This document shows, piece by piece, positions 1-6,611 of a stretch of 23,329 nt of DNA. Numbering within the stretch: position 1 is the stretch's first letter; each line of letters starts with the position of its first letter. The translations under genes and the position numbers were made by a program. Source of the DNA: JAJYQH01 sp036261615 (lineage in GTDB: Bacteria; Actinomycetota; Actinomycetes; Propionibacteriales; Propionibacteriaceae); contig DATAKK010000048.1 in assembly GCA_036261615.1 (NCBI GenBank), forward strand, positions 1 through 23,329. Reading direction: 5' to 3'. Under the pieces are notes generated by a model. It saw only the letters and a list, made by a program, of their open reading frames with translations. It was not told the DNA's origin and did no database searches.

Positions 1-79
1 CGAGGCGCTCGCCCGGCGCGAGCTCACGGCGTCCGTGCGGGCGCAGGTGCCCGCGCTGGACGTCACCACCGCCAGCTGA
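1..79 (+). CDS. 3' end of an unidentified gene (partial)
   Basis: An open frame enters from the left edge (codons in phase with position 2) and ends at the TGA at 77-79. Only about 25 residues are visible, ending in ...VPALDVTTAS. The composition is like that of the neighbouring coding DNA, and the stop is followed 11 bases later by a strong hairpin, which supports a real gene end. There is too little sequence to name a family. Confidence 0.55.
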   Translation, partial: EALARRELTASVRAQVPALDVTTAS

Positions 80-90
80 CCACTGCCGAG

Positions 91-121
91 GCGCCCCACC
101 CCCCGCCGGCGGGTGGGGCGC
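91..121 (+). terminator. Hairpin, probable terminator of the left-edge gene
   Basis: An 11-bp perfect inverted repeat (GCGCCCCACCC at 91-101, GGGTGGGGCGC at 111-121) has a 9-nt loop. It lies just after the stop at 79 and before the promoter of the next gene. No T-run follows, which is common for hairpins in GC-rich actinobacteria. Confidence 0.6.
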
Positions 122-147
122 TCCGGCGTCCGGACTCGCCCGCTCGC

Positions 148-159
148 TAGGTTGAGGGC
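148..159 (+). promoter_or_regulatory. -10 element for a leaderless start of the S10 peptidase
   Basis: TAGGTT at 148-153 is followed by exactly six bases and then the ATG at 160. This is the spacing expected if transcription begins at the start codon. There is no convincing Shine-Dalgarno (only GAGGG directly against the ATG) and no clear -35. Confidence 0.45.
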
Positions 160-1647
160 ATGAGCGACGACGCACCTCAGACCACTCCCCCGGCGGCAGC
201 GGCCCCGGCCGCCCCCGAGCCGCAGGACCGACTTGTCACCAGTCACCACGTGCTGCAGACGACCGACGGGGAGCTCCGCTACACCGCGCGCACCGGCCGG
301 ATCGTCATCCGCGAGGAGGAGGTCGCCGAGGAGACGTTCAAGGGCTGGACGCCGCGGGCCGAGATGGCGGTGACCGCCTACACCCTCGACGACGCCGACG
401 TGACGACCCGGCCGATCACCTTCGTCTTCAACGGCGGCCCGGGATCGAGCTCGATCTGGCTGCACATGGGCCTGCTCGGACCCAAGCGGGTCGACTTCGG
501 CGAGCCCGGCAACCCGACGGCGCCGCCCTACGGACTGCTCGACAATCCCCAGACGCTGCTCCGCGTGAGCGACCTGGTGTTCATCGACCCGATGTCGACC
601 GGCCACACCCGCGCGGTCGAGGGGGGCAAGCCGGCCCAGTACCACGGGTGGAAGAAGGACGTCGAGCAGGTGAGCGAGCTCATCCGGCTGTGGACGACCC
701 GCGAAGACCGGTGGATGAGCCCCAAGTATCTGTGCGGCGAGTCCTACGGCACCACCCGGGCCGTCTCCGTGGCCGAGCACCTCCAGTCGCGCTACTCCCT
801 GACCCTCAACGGGCTGGTGCTCATCTCCAGCGTGCTCGACTTCGGCACCCAGGACTTCGAGCACCTGCGCATCGACGAGGCCTCCATCAACTTCCTGCCC
901 ACGTACGCGGCGATCGCCCACTACTACGGGTTCCACCCAGACCGGACGCTCGACGCGGTGCGGGCCGAGGCGGAGGAGTTCGCGTCCACCCGGTACCGCT
1001 GGGCGCTGGCCCGGGGCAGCCGGCTGAGCGACGACGAACGCTCCGCCGTAGCCGCCACGCTGGCCCGGCTCACCGGCCTGGCGCAGGACTGGATCGAACG
1101 CGCCGACCTGCGGATCGAGCACTGGCGCTTCTGCACCGAGTTGCTGCGCTCGCGCGGGCTGGCGGTCGGCCGCATCGATGCCCGGATCACCGGGGCGCTC
1201 TACTCGGGCATCGCCGAGAACATGGACGCCGACCCGTCCATCGACGCCCTGGTCGGCCCCTACGCCGCCGCCCTGCACCACTACCTGCGCAGCGACCTCG
1301 GCTGGGACCTCGACCTGCCCTACGAGGTGTTCGCGAGCGCGATCACCAAGTGGAGCTACGCCGAGTTCGAGGGCAAGCCGATCAACGTCACCGACAAGCT
1401 GGAACGGGTGCTGCGCGCCAACCCGCACCTCCAGGTGCGGGTGGAGTACGGCTACTACGACCTCGCGACGCCCTACCACTCGGCCGAGGACATGATGGCC
1501 CACCTGCGCCTGCCGGCCGGGGCGTCCGATCGCTTCGAGCACGCCTACTTCGAGACCGGGCACATGCCCTACGTCGGGGAGGCGAGCCGGGTGGCCGAGG
1601 CCGAGGGGATCACCGCCTTCGTCCGGCGCACGTCCCAGCGCTCCTGA
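160..1647 (+). CDS. S10-family serine carboxypeptidase-like protein
   Basis: The 495-residue product looks like an alpha/beta-hydrolase of peptidase family S10, which removes C-terminal residues from peptides. Visible motifs are FNGGPGSSS (about residues 88-96, oxyanion-hole region), GESYG with the nucleophile Ser195, an Asp434 in YYDLATP, and His468 in GHMPY. These give a complete Ser-Asp-His triad in family order. The N-terminus is a short Ala/Pro-rich segment (about 7-22) with no clear signal peptide or lipobox, so a cytoplasmic location is likely. Bacterial homologues of this size exist. The natural substrate cannot be read from the sequence. It has its own promoter and is followed by a 397-base repeat-rich gap, so it is probably monocistronic. 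Confidence 0.88.
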   Translation: MSDDAPQTTPPAAAAPAAPEPQDRLVTSHHVLQTTDGELRYTARTGRIVIREEEVAEETFKGWTPRAEMAVTAYTLDDADVTTRPITFVFNGGPGSSSIWLHMGLLGPKRVDFGEPGNPTAPPYGLLDNPQTLLRVSDLVFIDPMSTGHTRAVEGGKPAQYHGWKKDVEQVSELIRLWTTREDRWMSPKYLCGESYGTTRAVSVAEHLQSRYSLTLNGLVLISSVLDFGTQDFEHLRIDEASINFLPTYAAIAHYYGFHPDRTLDAVRAEAEEFASTRYRWALARGSRLSDDERSAVAATLARLTGLAQDWIERADLRIEHWRFCTELLRSRGLAVGRIDARITGALYSGIAENMDADPSIDALVGPYAAALHHYLRSDLGWDLDLPYEVFASAITKWSYAEFEGKPINVTDKLERVLRANPHLQVRVEYGYYDLATPYHSAEDMMAHLRLPAGASDRFEHAYFETGHMPYVGEASRVAEAEGITAFVRRTSQRS

Positions 1648-1692
1648 CCTCCTGCTGGCCTCCTGCCGGCCTCCTGCCGGCCTCCCGCCCGG
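1648..1692. repeat. 11-bp tandem repeat, four units
   Basis: Directly after the S10 stop codon lie CCTCCTGCTGG, CCTCCTGCCGG, CCTCCTGCCGG and a 12-base variant CCTCCCGCCCGG, with no spacer between them. The units are purine-poor on this strand. This may be simple slippage expansion. No coding role is visible. Confidence 0.6.
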
Positions 1693-1731
1693 TTCCGCCG
1701 GGGCCCTCGGACGTCGGGTTCCCCACCCCGG

Positions 1732-1810
1732 ATCCTGCGAAATTGACCGTACGTGCCATACCCCCGCCCCAGGAGCGGGGGTATGGCGTGGAATGCGAAT
1801 TTCGCAGGAT
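1732..1810. repeat. Nested inverted-repeat element (family A, copy 1)
   Basis: The outer arms are a perfect 13-bp inverted repeat (ATCCTGCGAAATT at 1732-1744, AATTTCGCAGGAT at 1798-1810). Nested inside is a perfect 11-bp hairpin (1756-1766 with 1776-1786). The segments between inner and outer arms are only partly complementary. The right arm read on - (CTGCGAAATTCGCA, then GCCATACCCCCG further in) matches the arms of the element at 12901-13018, so this is a repeat family and not an isolated hairpin. The inner hairpin may also terminate the S10 transcript. Confidence 0.7.
1756..1786. terminator. Inner 11-bp hairpin, possible terminator
   Basis: CCATACCCCCG (1756-1766) pairs perfectly with CGGGGGTATGG (1776-1786) across a 9-nt loop, about 110 bases after the S10 stop. 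No T-run follows. It is the core of the family A repeat, so a terminator role is inferred from position only. Confidence 0.4.
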
Positions 1811-1859
1811 TCGGGGGCGCGGTTGGGGATTCGGGGCCGCCGGCGCCCGCGGACGGCGG

Positions 1860-1930
1860 CCGCACCGACGCCTGTCCACGCCCCCAGGAGGGCTGCCGCA
1901 CCGACGCCTGTCCACGCCCCAGGAGGGCTG
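1860..1930. repeat. Two tandem 35/36-bp direct repeats
   Basis: 1860-1895 (36 nt) and 1896-1930 (35 nt) are identical apart from one extra C in the first copy. Each unit runs from CCGCACCGACGCC to CAGGAGGGCTG. A degenerate third unit starts at 1931. Short open frames through here are repeat-driven and are not credible genes. The rest of the 1648-2044 gap holds the 11-bp repeats, the family A element, a small dyad and a promoter. Confidence 0.7.
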
Positions 1931-1991
1931 CCGGACGGTGGCCTGCCGCCCCGGCGCCGCGCCCGTGTACGCCGCCAGCGAACAGAGTTCT

Positions 1992-2004
1992 ATGGTCGAA
2001 CCAT
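1992..2004. promoter_or_regulatory. Small dyad ATGGT-CGA-ACCAT upstream of an aldo/keto reductase
   Basis: A perfect 5-bp inverted repeat with a 3-bp centre lies about 30 bp upstream of the -10 hexamer of the next gene, in a locally AT-richer patch. It could be an operator half-site pair. The evidence is symmetry and position only. Confidence 0.25.
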
Positions 2005-2032
2005 TTCCCTGCGCGGCCCCTTGAGGCACCCC

Positions 2033-2044
2033 TAGGCTCGGCAC
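2033..2044 (+). promoter_or_regulatory. -10 element for a leaderless start of aldo/keto reductase 1
   Basis: TAGGCT at 2033-2038 is followed by six bases and then the ATG at 2045, as for the gene at 160. No Shine-Dalgarno precedes the ATG. No good -35 is seen at the proper distance. Confidence 0.45.
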
Positions 2045-2929
2045 ATGCACACACGAACCATCGGCAATGACACCGTCGGCCGCGTCGAGGTCGGGGCCAT
2101 CGGGCTCGGCCTGATGACCTTCGACCAGACCGGCCCCCAACCCCGCGAGCAGCTCGTCGCCACCGTGAAGGCCGCCCTGGACGCCGGCGTCACCCTCTTC
2201 GACACCGCGGACGCCTACGGCCCCGGCGAGCAGCTGGGCCCGAAGGCGCAGGGCGAGAACGAGTTGCTGATCGCCTCGATCCTCGGCGAGCTCGGCGTCC
2301 GCGACCGGGTGTTCCTCGCCACCAAGGGCGGCCACGTCCGCACCGAGGGCGGCGGCTGGGACGTCGACAGCCGTCCCGGGCACCTGCGCCAGGCAGTCGA
2401 CGACAGCCTCAAGCGCCTCGGCGTCGAGCAGATCGCCCTGTGGCAGCACCACCGTCCCGACCCCAAGGTGGGCTACGACGTCGTCATCGAGACCCTCGTC
2501 GAGATCGCCAACTCGGGCAAGGTGCGGATGATCGGCCTGTCCAACGCCAACCCCGAGCAGATCCGGGCCGCGCACGAGGCCCTGGGTGACAAGCTCGTCA
2601 GCGTGCAGAACCAGTTCAGCCCGAAGTTCCGCAGCAGCCGCCCCGAGATCGACGTCTGTGCCGAGCTCGGCCTCGCGTTCCTGCCGTGGAGCCCGCTCGG
2701 CGGCCTCGGGGACGCCAAGGAGCTCGCCGAGCAGCACCCGGCCTTCGCCGAGGTGGCCAAGGCCCACGGGGTGAGCGCCCAGCAGGTCGCCCTCGCGTGG
2801 GAGCTCGCCCAGGCCCCGATCGTCATCCCGATCCCGGGCGCCAAGCGGCCGGAGTCGATCACCGACTCGGCCAAGGCGGCCGACCTGGTGCTCAGCGCCG
2901 ACGAGATCGCCCGGCTCAACCAGGACTGA
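2045..2929 (+). CDS. Aldo/keto reductase 1
   Basis: This 294-residue NAD(P)H-dependent oxidoreductase has the (beta/alpha)8 aldo/keto reductase fold, which typically reduces aldehydes or ketones to alcohols in the cytoplasm. The catalytic tetrad can be placed as Asp53 and Tyr58 in FDTADAYG, Lys94 in LATKGG, and His136 in WQHHRPD. C-terminal cofactor-binding features are present (PWSPLGG; IPIPGAKRPESI). The family match is clear, but the substrate cannot be inferred. The ATG follows a -10 hexamer by six bases, which supports this start. A 35-bp palindrome lies 13 bases after its stop and overlaps the next gene's start. Confidence 0.9.
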   Translation: MHTRTIGNDTVGRVEVGAIGLGLMTFDQTGPQPREQLVATVKAALDAGVTLFDTADAYGPGEQLGPKAQGENELLIASILGELGVRDRVFLATKGGHVRTEGGGWDVDSRPGHLRQAVDDSLKRLGVEQIALWQHHRPDPKVGYDVVIETLVEIANSGKVRMIGLSNANPEQIRAAHEALGDKLVSVQNQFSPKFRSSRPEIDVCAELGLAFLPWSPLGGLGDAKELAEQHPAFAEVAKAHGVSAQQVALAWELAQAPIVIPIPGAKRPESITDSAKAADLVLSADEIARLNQD

Positions 2930-2942
2930 GCGCGCGGACGGA

Positions 2943-2977
2943 CGCATGGCCCCCTCCTGCCAGGATGGGGCCATGCG
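2943..2977. promoter_or_regulatory. 35-bp near-perfect palindrome containing -10 box and start codon
   Basis: The arms are CGCATGGCCCCCTCCTG (2943-2959) and CAGGATGGGGCCATGCG (2961-2977), centred on 2960. They are complementary over 17 bp with one mismatch. The right arm contains CAGGAT (2961-2966, -10-like), six bases, then the ATG at 2973. In a read-through transcript from the upstream gene it would form a hairpin that hides this start codon. As DNA it could be a dimeric-repressor operator. It may also terminate the gene ending at 2929. Confidence 0.6.
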
Positions 2978-4010
2978 CGCGCTGCTGATGGACGAGATCG
3001 CCGGGCCTCTCGCCGTGCAGGAGGTCGGCGATCCGGTCGCGCCCGCCGGCGGCGTCGTGGTGCGGGTGCTGGCGACCGGACTCTGCCGCAGCGACTGGCA
3101 CGCCTGGGCCGGTCACGACGACATCGCGCTCCCCCACGTGCCGGGGCACGAGCTCGCGGGCATCGTGGACGCCGTCGGGGCCGGGGTCACCCGGTGGTCG
3201 CCCGGCGACCGCGTCACCGTGCCGTTCGTCTGCGGCTGCGGCCGCTGCGAGTGGTGCCTGTCGGGCAACGCCCAGGTGTGCCCCGACCAGCAGCAGCCCG
3301 GCTTCACCCACTGGGGCTCGTTCGCGGAACGGGTCGCGCTGCACGGGGCCGACACCAACCTCGTCGCCATCCCCGACGGCGTGAGCTTCGAGGCCGCCGC
3401 GAGCCTCGGCTGCCGGTTCGCGACCGCCTACCGTGCGCTCACCGCCCGGGCGCGACTGCGAGCCGGCGAGAGCCTCACCGTCGTCGGCGCGGGCGGCGTC
3501 GGCCTCAGCTGCGTCCAGGTCGGTGTGGCCCTGGGGGCCGACGTCACTGTGGTCGACCGCACCGAACGCTCGCTCGAGCTGGCGGCGTCCCTCGGCGCGG
3601 TGAGGACCGTGCTCGCGACCCCGGACGCCGACCCGGCCGGGACCGTGCAACGGCTCACCGGTGGCACCCACGTCGCGGTCGACGCGGTCGGCAGCGAGCA
3701 GACCTGCGCCACCGCGATCCACAGCCTCCGCCGCCGCGGACGGCACGTGCAGGTGGGGCTGCTGCCGCCCGTCGACGGGCACCCGCGGGTGCCGATGGAC
3801 CGGGTCATCGCCTGGGAACTCGACGTGCTCGGCAGCCACGGCATGGCCGCGGCCGACTACCCTGCCATGCTCGAGCTCATCGCCGCCGGCGTCCTGCGCC
3901 CCGACCTGCTCGTCGAGCGGGTCGTCGGCCTCGAGGACGCCGCCACCCTGCTGCGGGGCCTCGGGTCGGCCTCCCCCGCCGGCATCACCCTCGTCGACCC
4001 CCGCCGCTGA
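2973..4010 (+). CDS. Zinc-dependent alcohol dehydrogenase (MDR family)
   Basis: This 345-residue medium-chain dehydrogenase is expected to oxidise an alcohol or reduce an aldehyde with NAD(P). Catalytic-zinc ligands are Cys38 (GLCRSDWH) and His59 with Glu60 (PGHE). The structural-zinc lobe is complete (Cys89, Cys92, Cys95, Cys103, the canonical 3-3-8 spacing). A Rossmann loop GAGGVG lies at 172-177, followed by an acidic residue in VVDRT that suggests NAD preference. The start is taken at 2973 because the family N-terminus begins there; an earlier in-frame start at 2946 would add an unsupported extension. The ATG lies inside the palindrome at 2943-2977. The substrate is unknown. Confidence 0.88.
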   Translation: MRALLMDEIAGPLAVQEVGDPVAPAGGVVVRVLATGLCRSDWHAWAGHDDIALPHVPGHELAGIVDAVGAGVTRWSPGDRVTVPFVCGCGRCEWCLSGNAQVCPDQQQPGFTHWGSFAERVALHGADTNLVAIPDGVSFEAAASLGCRFATAYRALTARARLRAGESLTVVGAGGVGLSCVQVGVALGADVTVVDRTERSLELAASLGAVRTVLATPDADPAGTVQRLTGGTHVAVDAVGSEQTCATAIHSLRRRGRHVQVGLLPPVDGHPRVPMDRVIAWELDVLGSHGMAAADYPAMLELIAAGVLRPDLLVERVVGLEDAATLLRGLGSASPAGITLVDPRR

Positions 4011-4039
4011 CCGCGCGGGGCTCCCGCCTGCGCGGCCCC

Positions 4040-4068
4040 TTGTCCGGCGGCGCGGCGTCACCTACGGT
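4040..4068 (+). promoter_or_regulatory. Sigma70-type promoter of the SRPBCC-epimerase gene
   Basis: TTGTCC (4040-4045) and TACGGT (4063-4068) are separated by 17 bp. Transcription would start near 4075 and give a leader of about 20 nt containing GGAAGG before the ATG at 4095. This is therefore a leadered gene. The 15-mer at 4028-4042 (CTGCGCGGCCCCTTG) also occurs at 2009-2023. Confidence 0.55.
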
Positions 4069-4094
4069 CGCACCAGCGAGCGGAAGGCGCACCC

Positions 4095-5489
4095 ATGCCC
4101 ATCTTCGAACACGTCAGCCATTACCCCCAGCCGCGCGACGAGGTCTTCGCCTGGCACACGCGGCCCGGCGGCTTCGTGCGGCTCACCCCGCCCGGCATGG
4201 CCACCGTCGTCGAGGGGCCGAGCGACCTCATCAATCCCGGCTCGGAGATCGTGCTGAAGATCTCGCACCCCCTGCTCGGCCTCGTGCCGCGTCCGGTCGG
4301 CAGGGTCGGCGCGACGTGGAGGGTTCGCCACGTCGAGCTCGACGACGGCCGACTGTTCGTCGACGAGCAGGTGAGCGGCCCCTTCCGCCGCTGGCGGCAC
4401 GAGCACCACTTCGCCGACGGCCCCGACGGCGGGACGACGATCACCGACCGAGTGCACTGGGAGCTCCCCCCGATGCCCACCGGCGTCGACGAGGTCGTCG
4501 CCAGCCACGAACTGCGCCGGCTGTTCGCGTTCCGGGAGCACCAGCTGCGCGAGGATCTCGCCCTGCACGCCCGGCTGCGCGCCGAGCCCACCCACGTGTT
4601 GGTCAGCGGCGCGAGCGGGCTGATCGGCAGCCAGGTCTGCGCCCTGCTCACGACGGGCGGCCACACGGTCACCCGGCTCGTGCGCCGGGCGCCTCGCTCG
4701 GCCGACGAGGCCCGCTGGGCGCCGGAGCGCGCCACGATCGACGACGCGGCCGTCGAGCGCGCGGACGCCGTCGTGCACCTGGCCGGCGAGACCATCGGCG
4801 GCCGGTTCACCCAGGCGAAGAAGCGGAGGATCCTCGACTCCCGGGTCGACGGCACCCGCACCATCGCCGCCGCCATCGCGCGTTCGGGACGCCGGCAGGT
4901 GCTGGCCCAGGCCTCGGGCATCGGAGCCTACGGGGCCCGGCGTCCCGGCGAGCTGCTCACCGAGGGCTCGGCGCTCGGCACCGGGTTCCTCGCGGACGTC
5001 GTGCGCGCCTGGGAGGAGGCCGCCCGCGCCGCCAACGGCCGCACGGTCTTCCTGCGCACCGGCATCGTGCTGAGCGAGGGCGGCGGGGCGCTCGCCCCGA
5101 TGCTGCCGCTCTTCCTCGCCGGCGTCGGCGGACCGCTCACCGACCCGCGCGCCTGGATGAGCTGGATCAGCCTCGACGACACGGCCCGGGCCTACCTGCA
5201 CGCCCTGTTCACCCCCGACCTGCGCGGCCCCGTCAACGCGGTGGCGCCGGAGCCCGTGACCGCCGGCGAGTTCGCCCGCACGCTGGGCCGCACGGTGCGG
5301 CGTCCGGCACTGCTGCGCACCCCCGGGTTCGGGCCGGCCCTCGTCCTCGGGGCGGAGGGCAGGGACCAGCTCATCGAGACCGACCAGCGGGTGGACGCCG
5401 GCAAGCTGCTCGACAGCGGCTTCCGGTTCGGCGAGCCGACGCTGCGGGAGGCGTTGCGGCACGTCACCCGGCACGACGAGCGGGGCTGA
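4095..5489 (+). CDS. SRPBCC domain fused to TIGR01777-type epimerase
   Basis: This 464-residue two-domain protein has an N-terminal SRPBCC/START-like ligand-binding domain (about 1-155; MPIFEHVSHYPQPRDEVFAW start, then the strand-rich TTITDRVHWELP). A linker of charged residues follows, then an extended-SDR domain of the TIGR01777/YfcH type (about 168-464). The dinucleotide-binding motif is GASGLIG (172-178), with VVHLAGETIGG, SGIGAYG and a C-terminal DUF1731-like part (LRTPGFGPALVLG...RFGEPTLREAL). Such proteins are annotated as NAD(P)-dependent epimerases, but the reaction is not established. The SRPBCC fusion is known in actinobacteria. The start is supported by GGAAGG about 8 bases upstream and a good promoter. 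Confidence 0.85.
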   Translation: MPIFEHVSHYPQPRDEVFAWHTRPGGFVRLTPPGMATVVEGPSDLINPGSEIVLKISHPLLGLVPRPVGRVGATWRVRHVELDDGRLFVDEQVSGPFRRWRHEHHFADGPDGGTTITDRVHWELPPMPTGVDEVVASHELRRLFAFREHQLREDLALHARLRAEPTHVLVSGASGLIGSQVCALLTTGGHTVTRLVRRAPRSADEARWAPERATIDDAAVERADAVVHLAGETIGGRFTQAKKRRILDSRVDGTRTIAAAIARSGRRQVLAQASGIGAYGARRPGELLTEGSALGTGFLADVVRAWEEAARAANGRTVFLRTGIVLSEGGGALAPMLPLFLAGVGGPLTDPRAWMSWISLDDTARAYLHALFTPDLRGPVNAVAPEPVTAGEFARTLGRTVRRPALLRTPGFGPALVLGAEGRDQLIETDQRVDAGKLLDSGFRFGEPTLREALRHVTRHDERG

Positions 5490-5507
5490 GCCGCCCCCCT
5501 TGGGGTC

Positions 5508-5536
5508 TGGACACCGCCCTCCCCGGGCGGCAGGAT
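5508..5536 (+). promoter_or_regulatory. Promoter with a palindromic spacer for aldo/keto reductase 2
   Basis: TGGACA (5508-5513) and CAGGAT (5531-5536) are 17 bp apart. The 17-bp spacer is itself an inverted repeat, CCGCCC-TCCCC-GGGCGG (5514-5530). It may also act as a terminator for the gene ending at 5489. The leader of about 25 nt carries GGAAAGGA before the ATG at 5569. Confidence 0.55.
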
Positions 5537-5568
5537 CGAAGAAACCGACCACCTGGAAAGGACCATCC

Positions 5569-6540
5569 ATGCAGTACACGCACCTGGGCCGCACCGGCCT
5601 GACGGTCTCGCGGCTGGTGTTGGGCACGATGAACTTCGGACCGCACACCGAGGAGTCCGACGCGCACACGATCATGAGCCGGGCCCTCGACGACGGGGTC
5701 AACTTCTTCGACACCGCGAACGTCTACGGCGGCGTCGAGCACCGCGGCTGGACCGAGGAGATCATCGGACGCTGGTTCGCCCAGTCGGGCCGCCGCGACG
5801 AGGTCGTGCTGGCCACCAAGGTCTACGGGAACATGACCGACCGCCCGAACGACTCGAAGCTGTCGGCGGTGAACATCCGCCGGGCCGTCGACGCGTCGCT
5901 CAAGCGGCTGCAGACCGACCACATCGACCTCTACCAGATGCACCACATCGACCGCGCGACTCCCTGGGAGGAGCTGTGGCAGGCGATGGACACCCTGGTC
6001 GCGCAGGGCAAGATCCTCTACGTCGGCTCGTCGAACTTCGCCGGCTGGCACATTGCGGCCGCCTGTGAGGCCGCCACGTCACGTCACTCGCTCGGCCTGG
6101 TGAGTGAGCAGTCGCTGTACAACCTCGTCGCCCGCCAGATCGAGCTCGAGGTGCTCCCGGCGGCCCAGCACTACGGCCTCGGCGTCATCCCGTGGTCGCC
6201 CCTCGGCGGTGGCCTGCTCGGCGGCGTCCTCGCGAAGGACCGGGCCGGTGAGCGGCGCTACGACGACCGGATGAAGAAGCGGGTCGAAGGGATGCGCGAC
6301 CAGCTGCAGCGCTGGGAGGACTTCTGTGCCGCCCGCGGCCAGGAGCCCGGCGATGTCGCGCTCGCCTGGTTGCTGCACCAGCCCGGGGTCACCGGCCCGA
6401 TCATCGGCCCGCGCACGATGGACCAGTACGAGAGCGCCCTGCGCGCCCTCGACGTGAGCCTCGACGAGGACGCCCTCCGGACGCTCGACGAGATCTTCCC
6501 CGGCCCCGGCGGCCCGGCCCCGGAGGCCTACGCCTGGTGA
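5569..6540 (+). CDS. Aldo/keto reductase 2 (YghZ/Kv-beta-like group)
   Basis: This 323-residue aldo/keto reductase has tetrad residues Asp48 and Tyr53 in FDTANVYG, Lys84 in LATKVYG, and His125 in YQMHHID. Its N-terminus (MQYTHLGRTGLTVSRLVLGTMNFG) and C-terminus (GVTGPIIGPRTMDQYESALRALDV) are typical of the subgroup that includes potassium-channel beta-like bacterial proteins. The start at 5569 is chosen over the upstream in-frame start at 5500 because GGAAAGGA lies six bases before it and the family begins there. It has its own promoter. It is only distantly similar to the reductases at 2045 and 11783, so these are not recent duplicates. The substrate is unknown. Confidence 0.9.
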   Translation: MQYTHLGRTGLTVSRLVLGTMNFGPHTEESDAHTIMSRALDDGVNFFDTANVYGGVEHRGWTEEIIGRWFAQSGRRDEVVLATKVYGNMTDRPNDSKLSAVNIRRAVDASLKRLQTDHIDLYQMHHIDRATPWEELWQAMDTLVAQGKILYVGSSNFAGWHIAAACEAATSRHSLGLVSEQSLYNLVARQIELEVLPAAQHYGLGVIPWSPLGGGLLGGVLAKDRAGERRYDDRMKKRVEGMRDQLQRWEDFCAARGQEPGDVALAWLLHQPGVTGPIIGPRTMDQYESALRALDVSLDEDALRTLDEIFPGPGGPAPEAYAW

Positions 6541-6597
6541 CCTGACACCGCGCGGGGTGACCGGCAGCCCCCGTGGCGACGGCTTGGGCGGTCTGGC

Positions 6598-6611
6598 TAA
6601 GGTCGGTCCTC
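6598..6611 (+). promoter_or_regulatory. -10 element close to the OYE-family start
   Basis: TAAGGT (6598-6603) lies eight bases before the ATG at 6612, with TGGCGA (6574-6579) 18 bp upstream as a possible -35. The transcript would be leaderless or nearly so. No Shine-Dalgarno is visible. Confidence 0.45.

Noticed and set aside
1861..1930. CRISPR array
   Set aside because: Two direct repeats abut with no spacers and are not palindromic, and there are no cas genes.
2009..4042. The 15-mer CTGCGCGGCCCCTTG at 2009-2023 and 4028-4042 as a shared regulatory box
   Set aside because: At 4040 its end overlaps a -35, but at 2021 it is only 6 bp from the -10, so its promoter position is not consistent. 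Chance or minor duplication is as likely.
3194..5602. An 802-codon open frame on + across the dehydrogenase and epimerase genes
   Set aside because: It is an out-of-frame shadow, almost all Arg/Ala/Pro/Gly, and crosses two well-supported genes and their gap.
4062..5714. A 550-codon open frame on - opposite the SRPBCC-epimerase gene
   Set aside because: It is an antisense shadow of strong codon bias. It has low-complexity composition, no motifs and no ribosome site, while the + frame has two recognisable domains.
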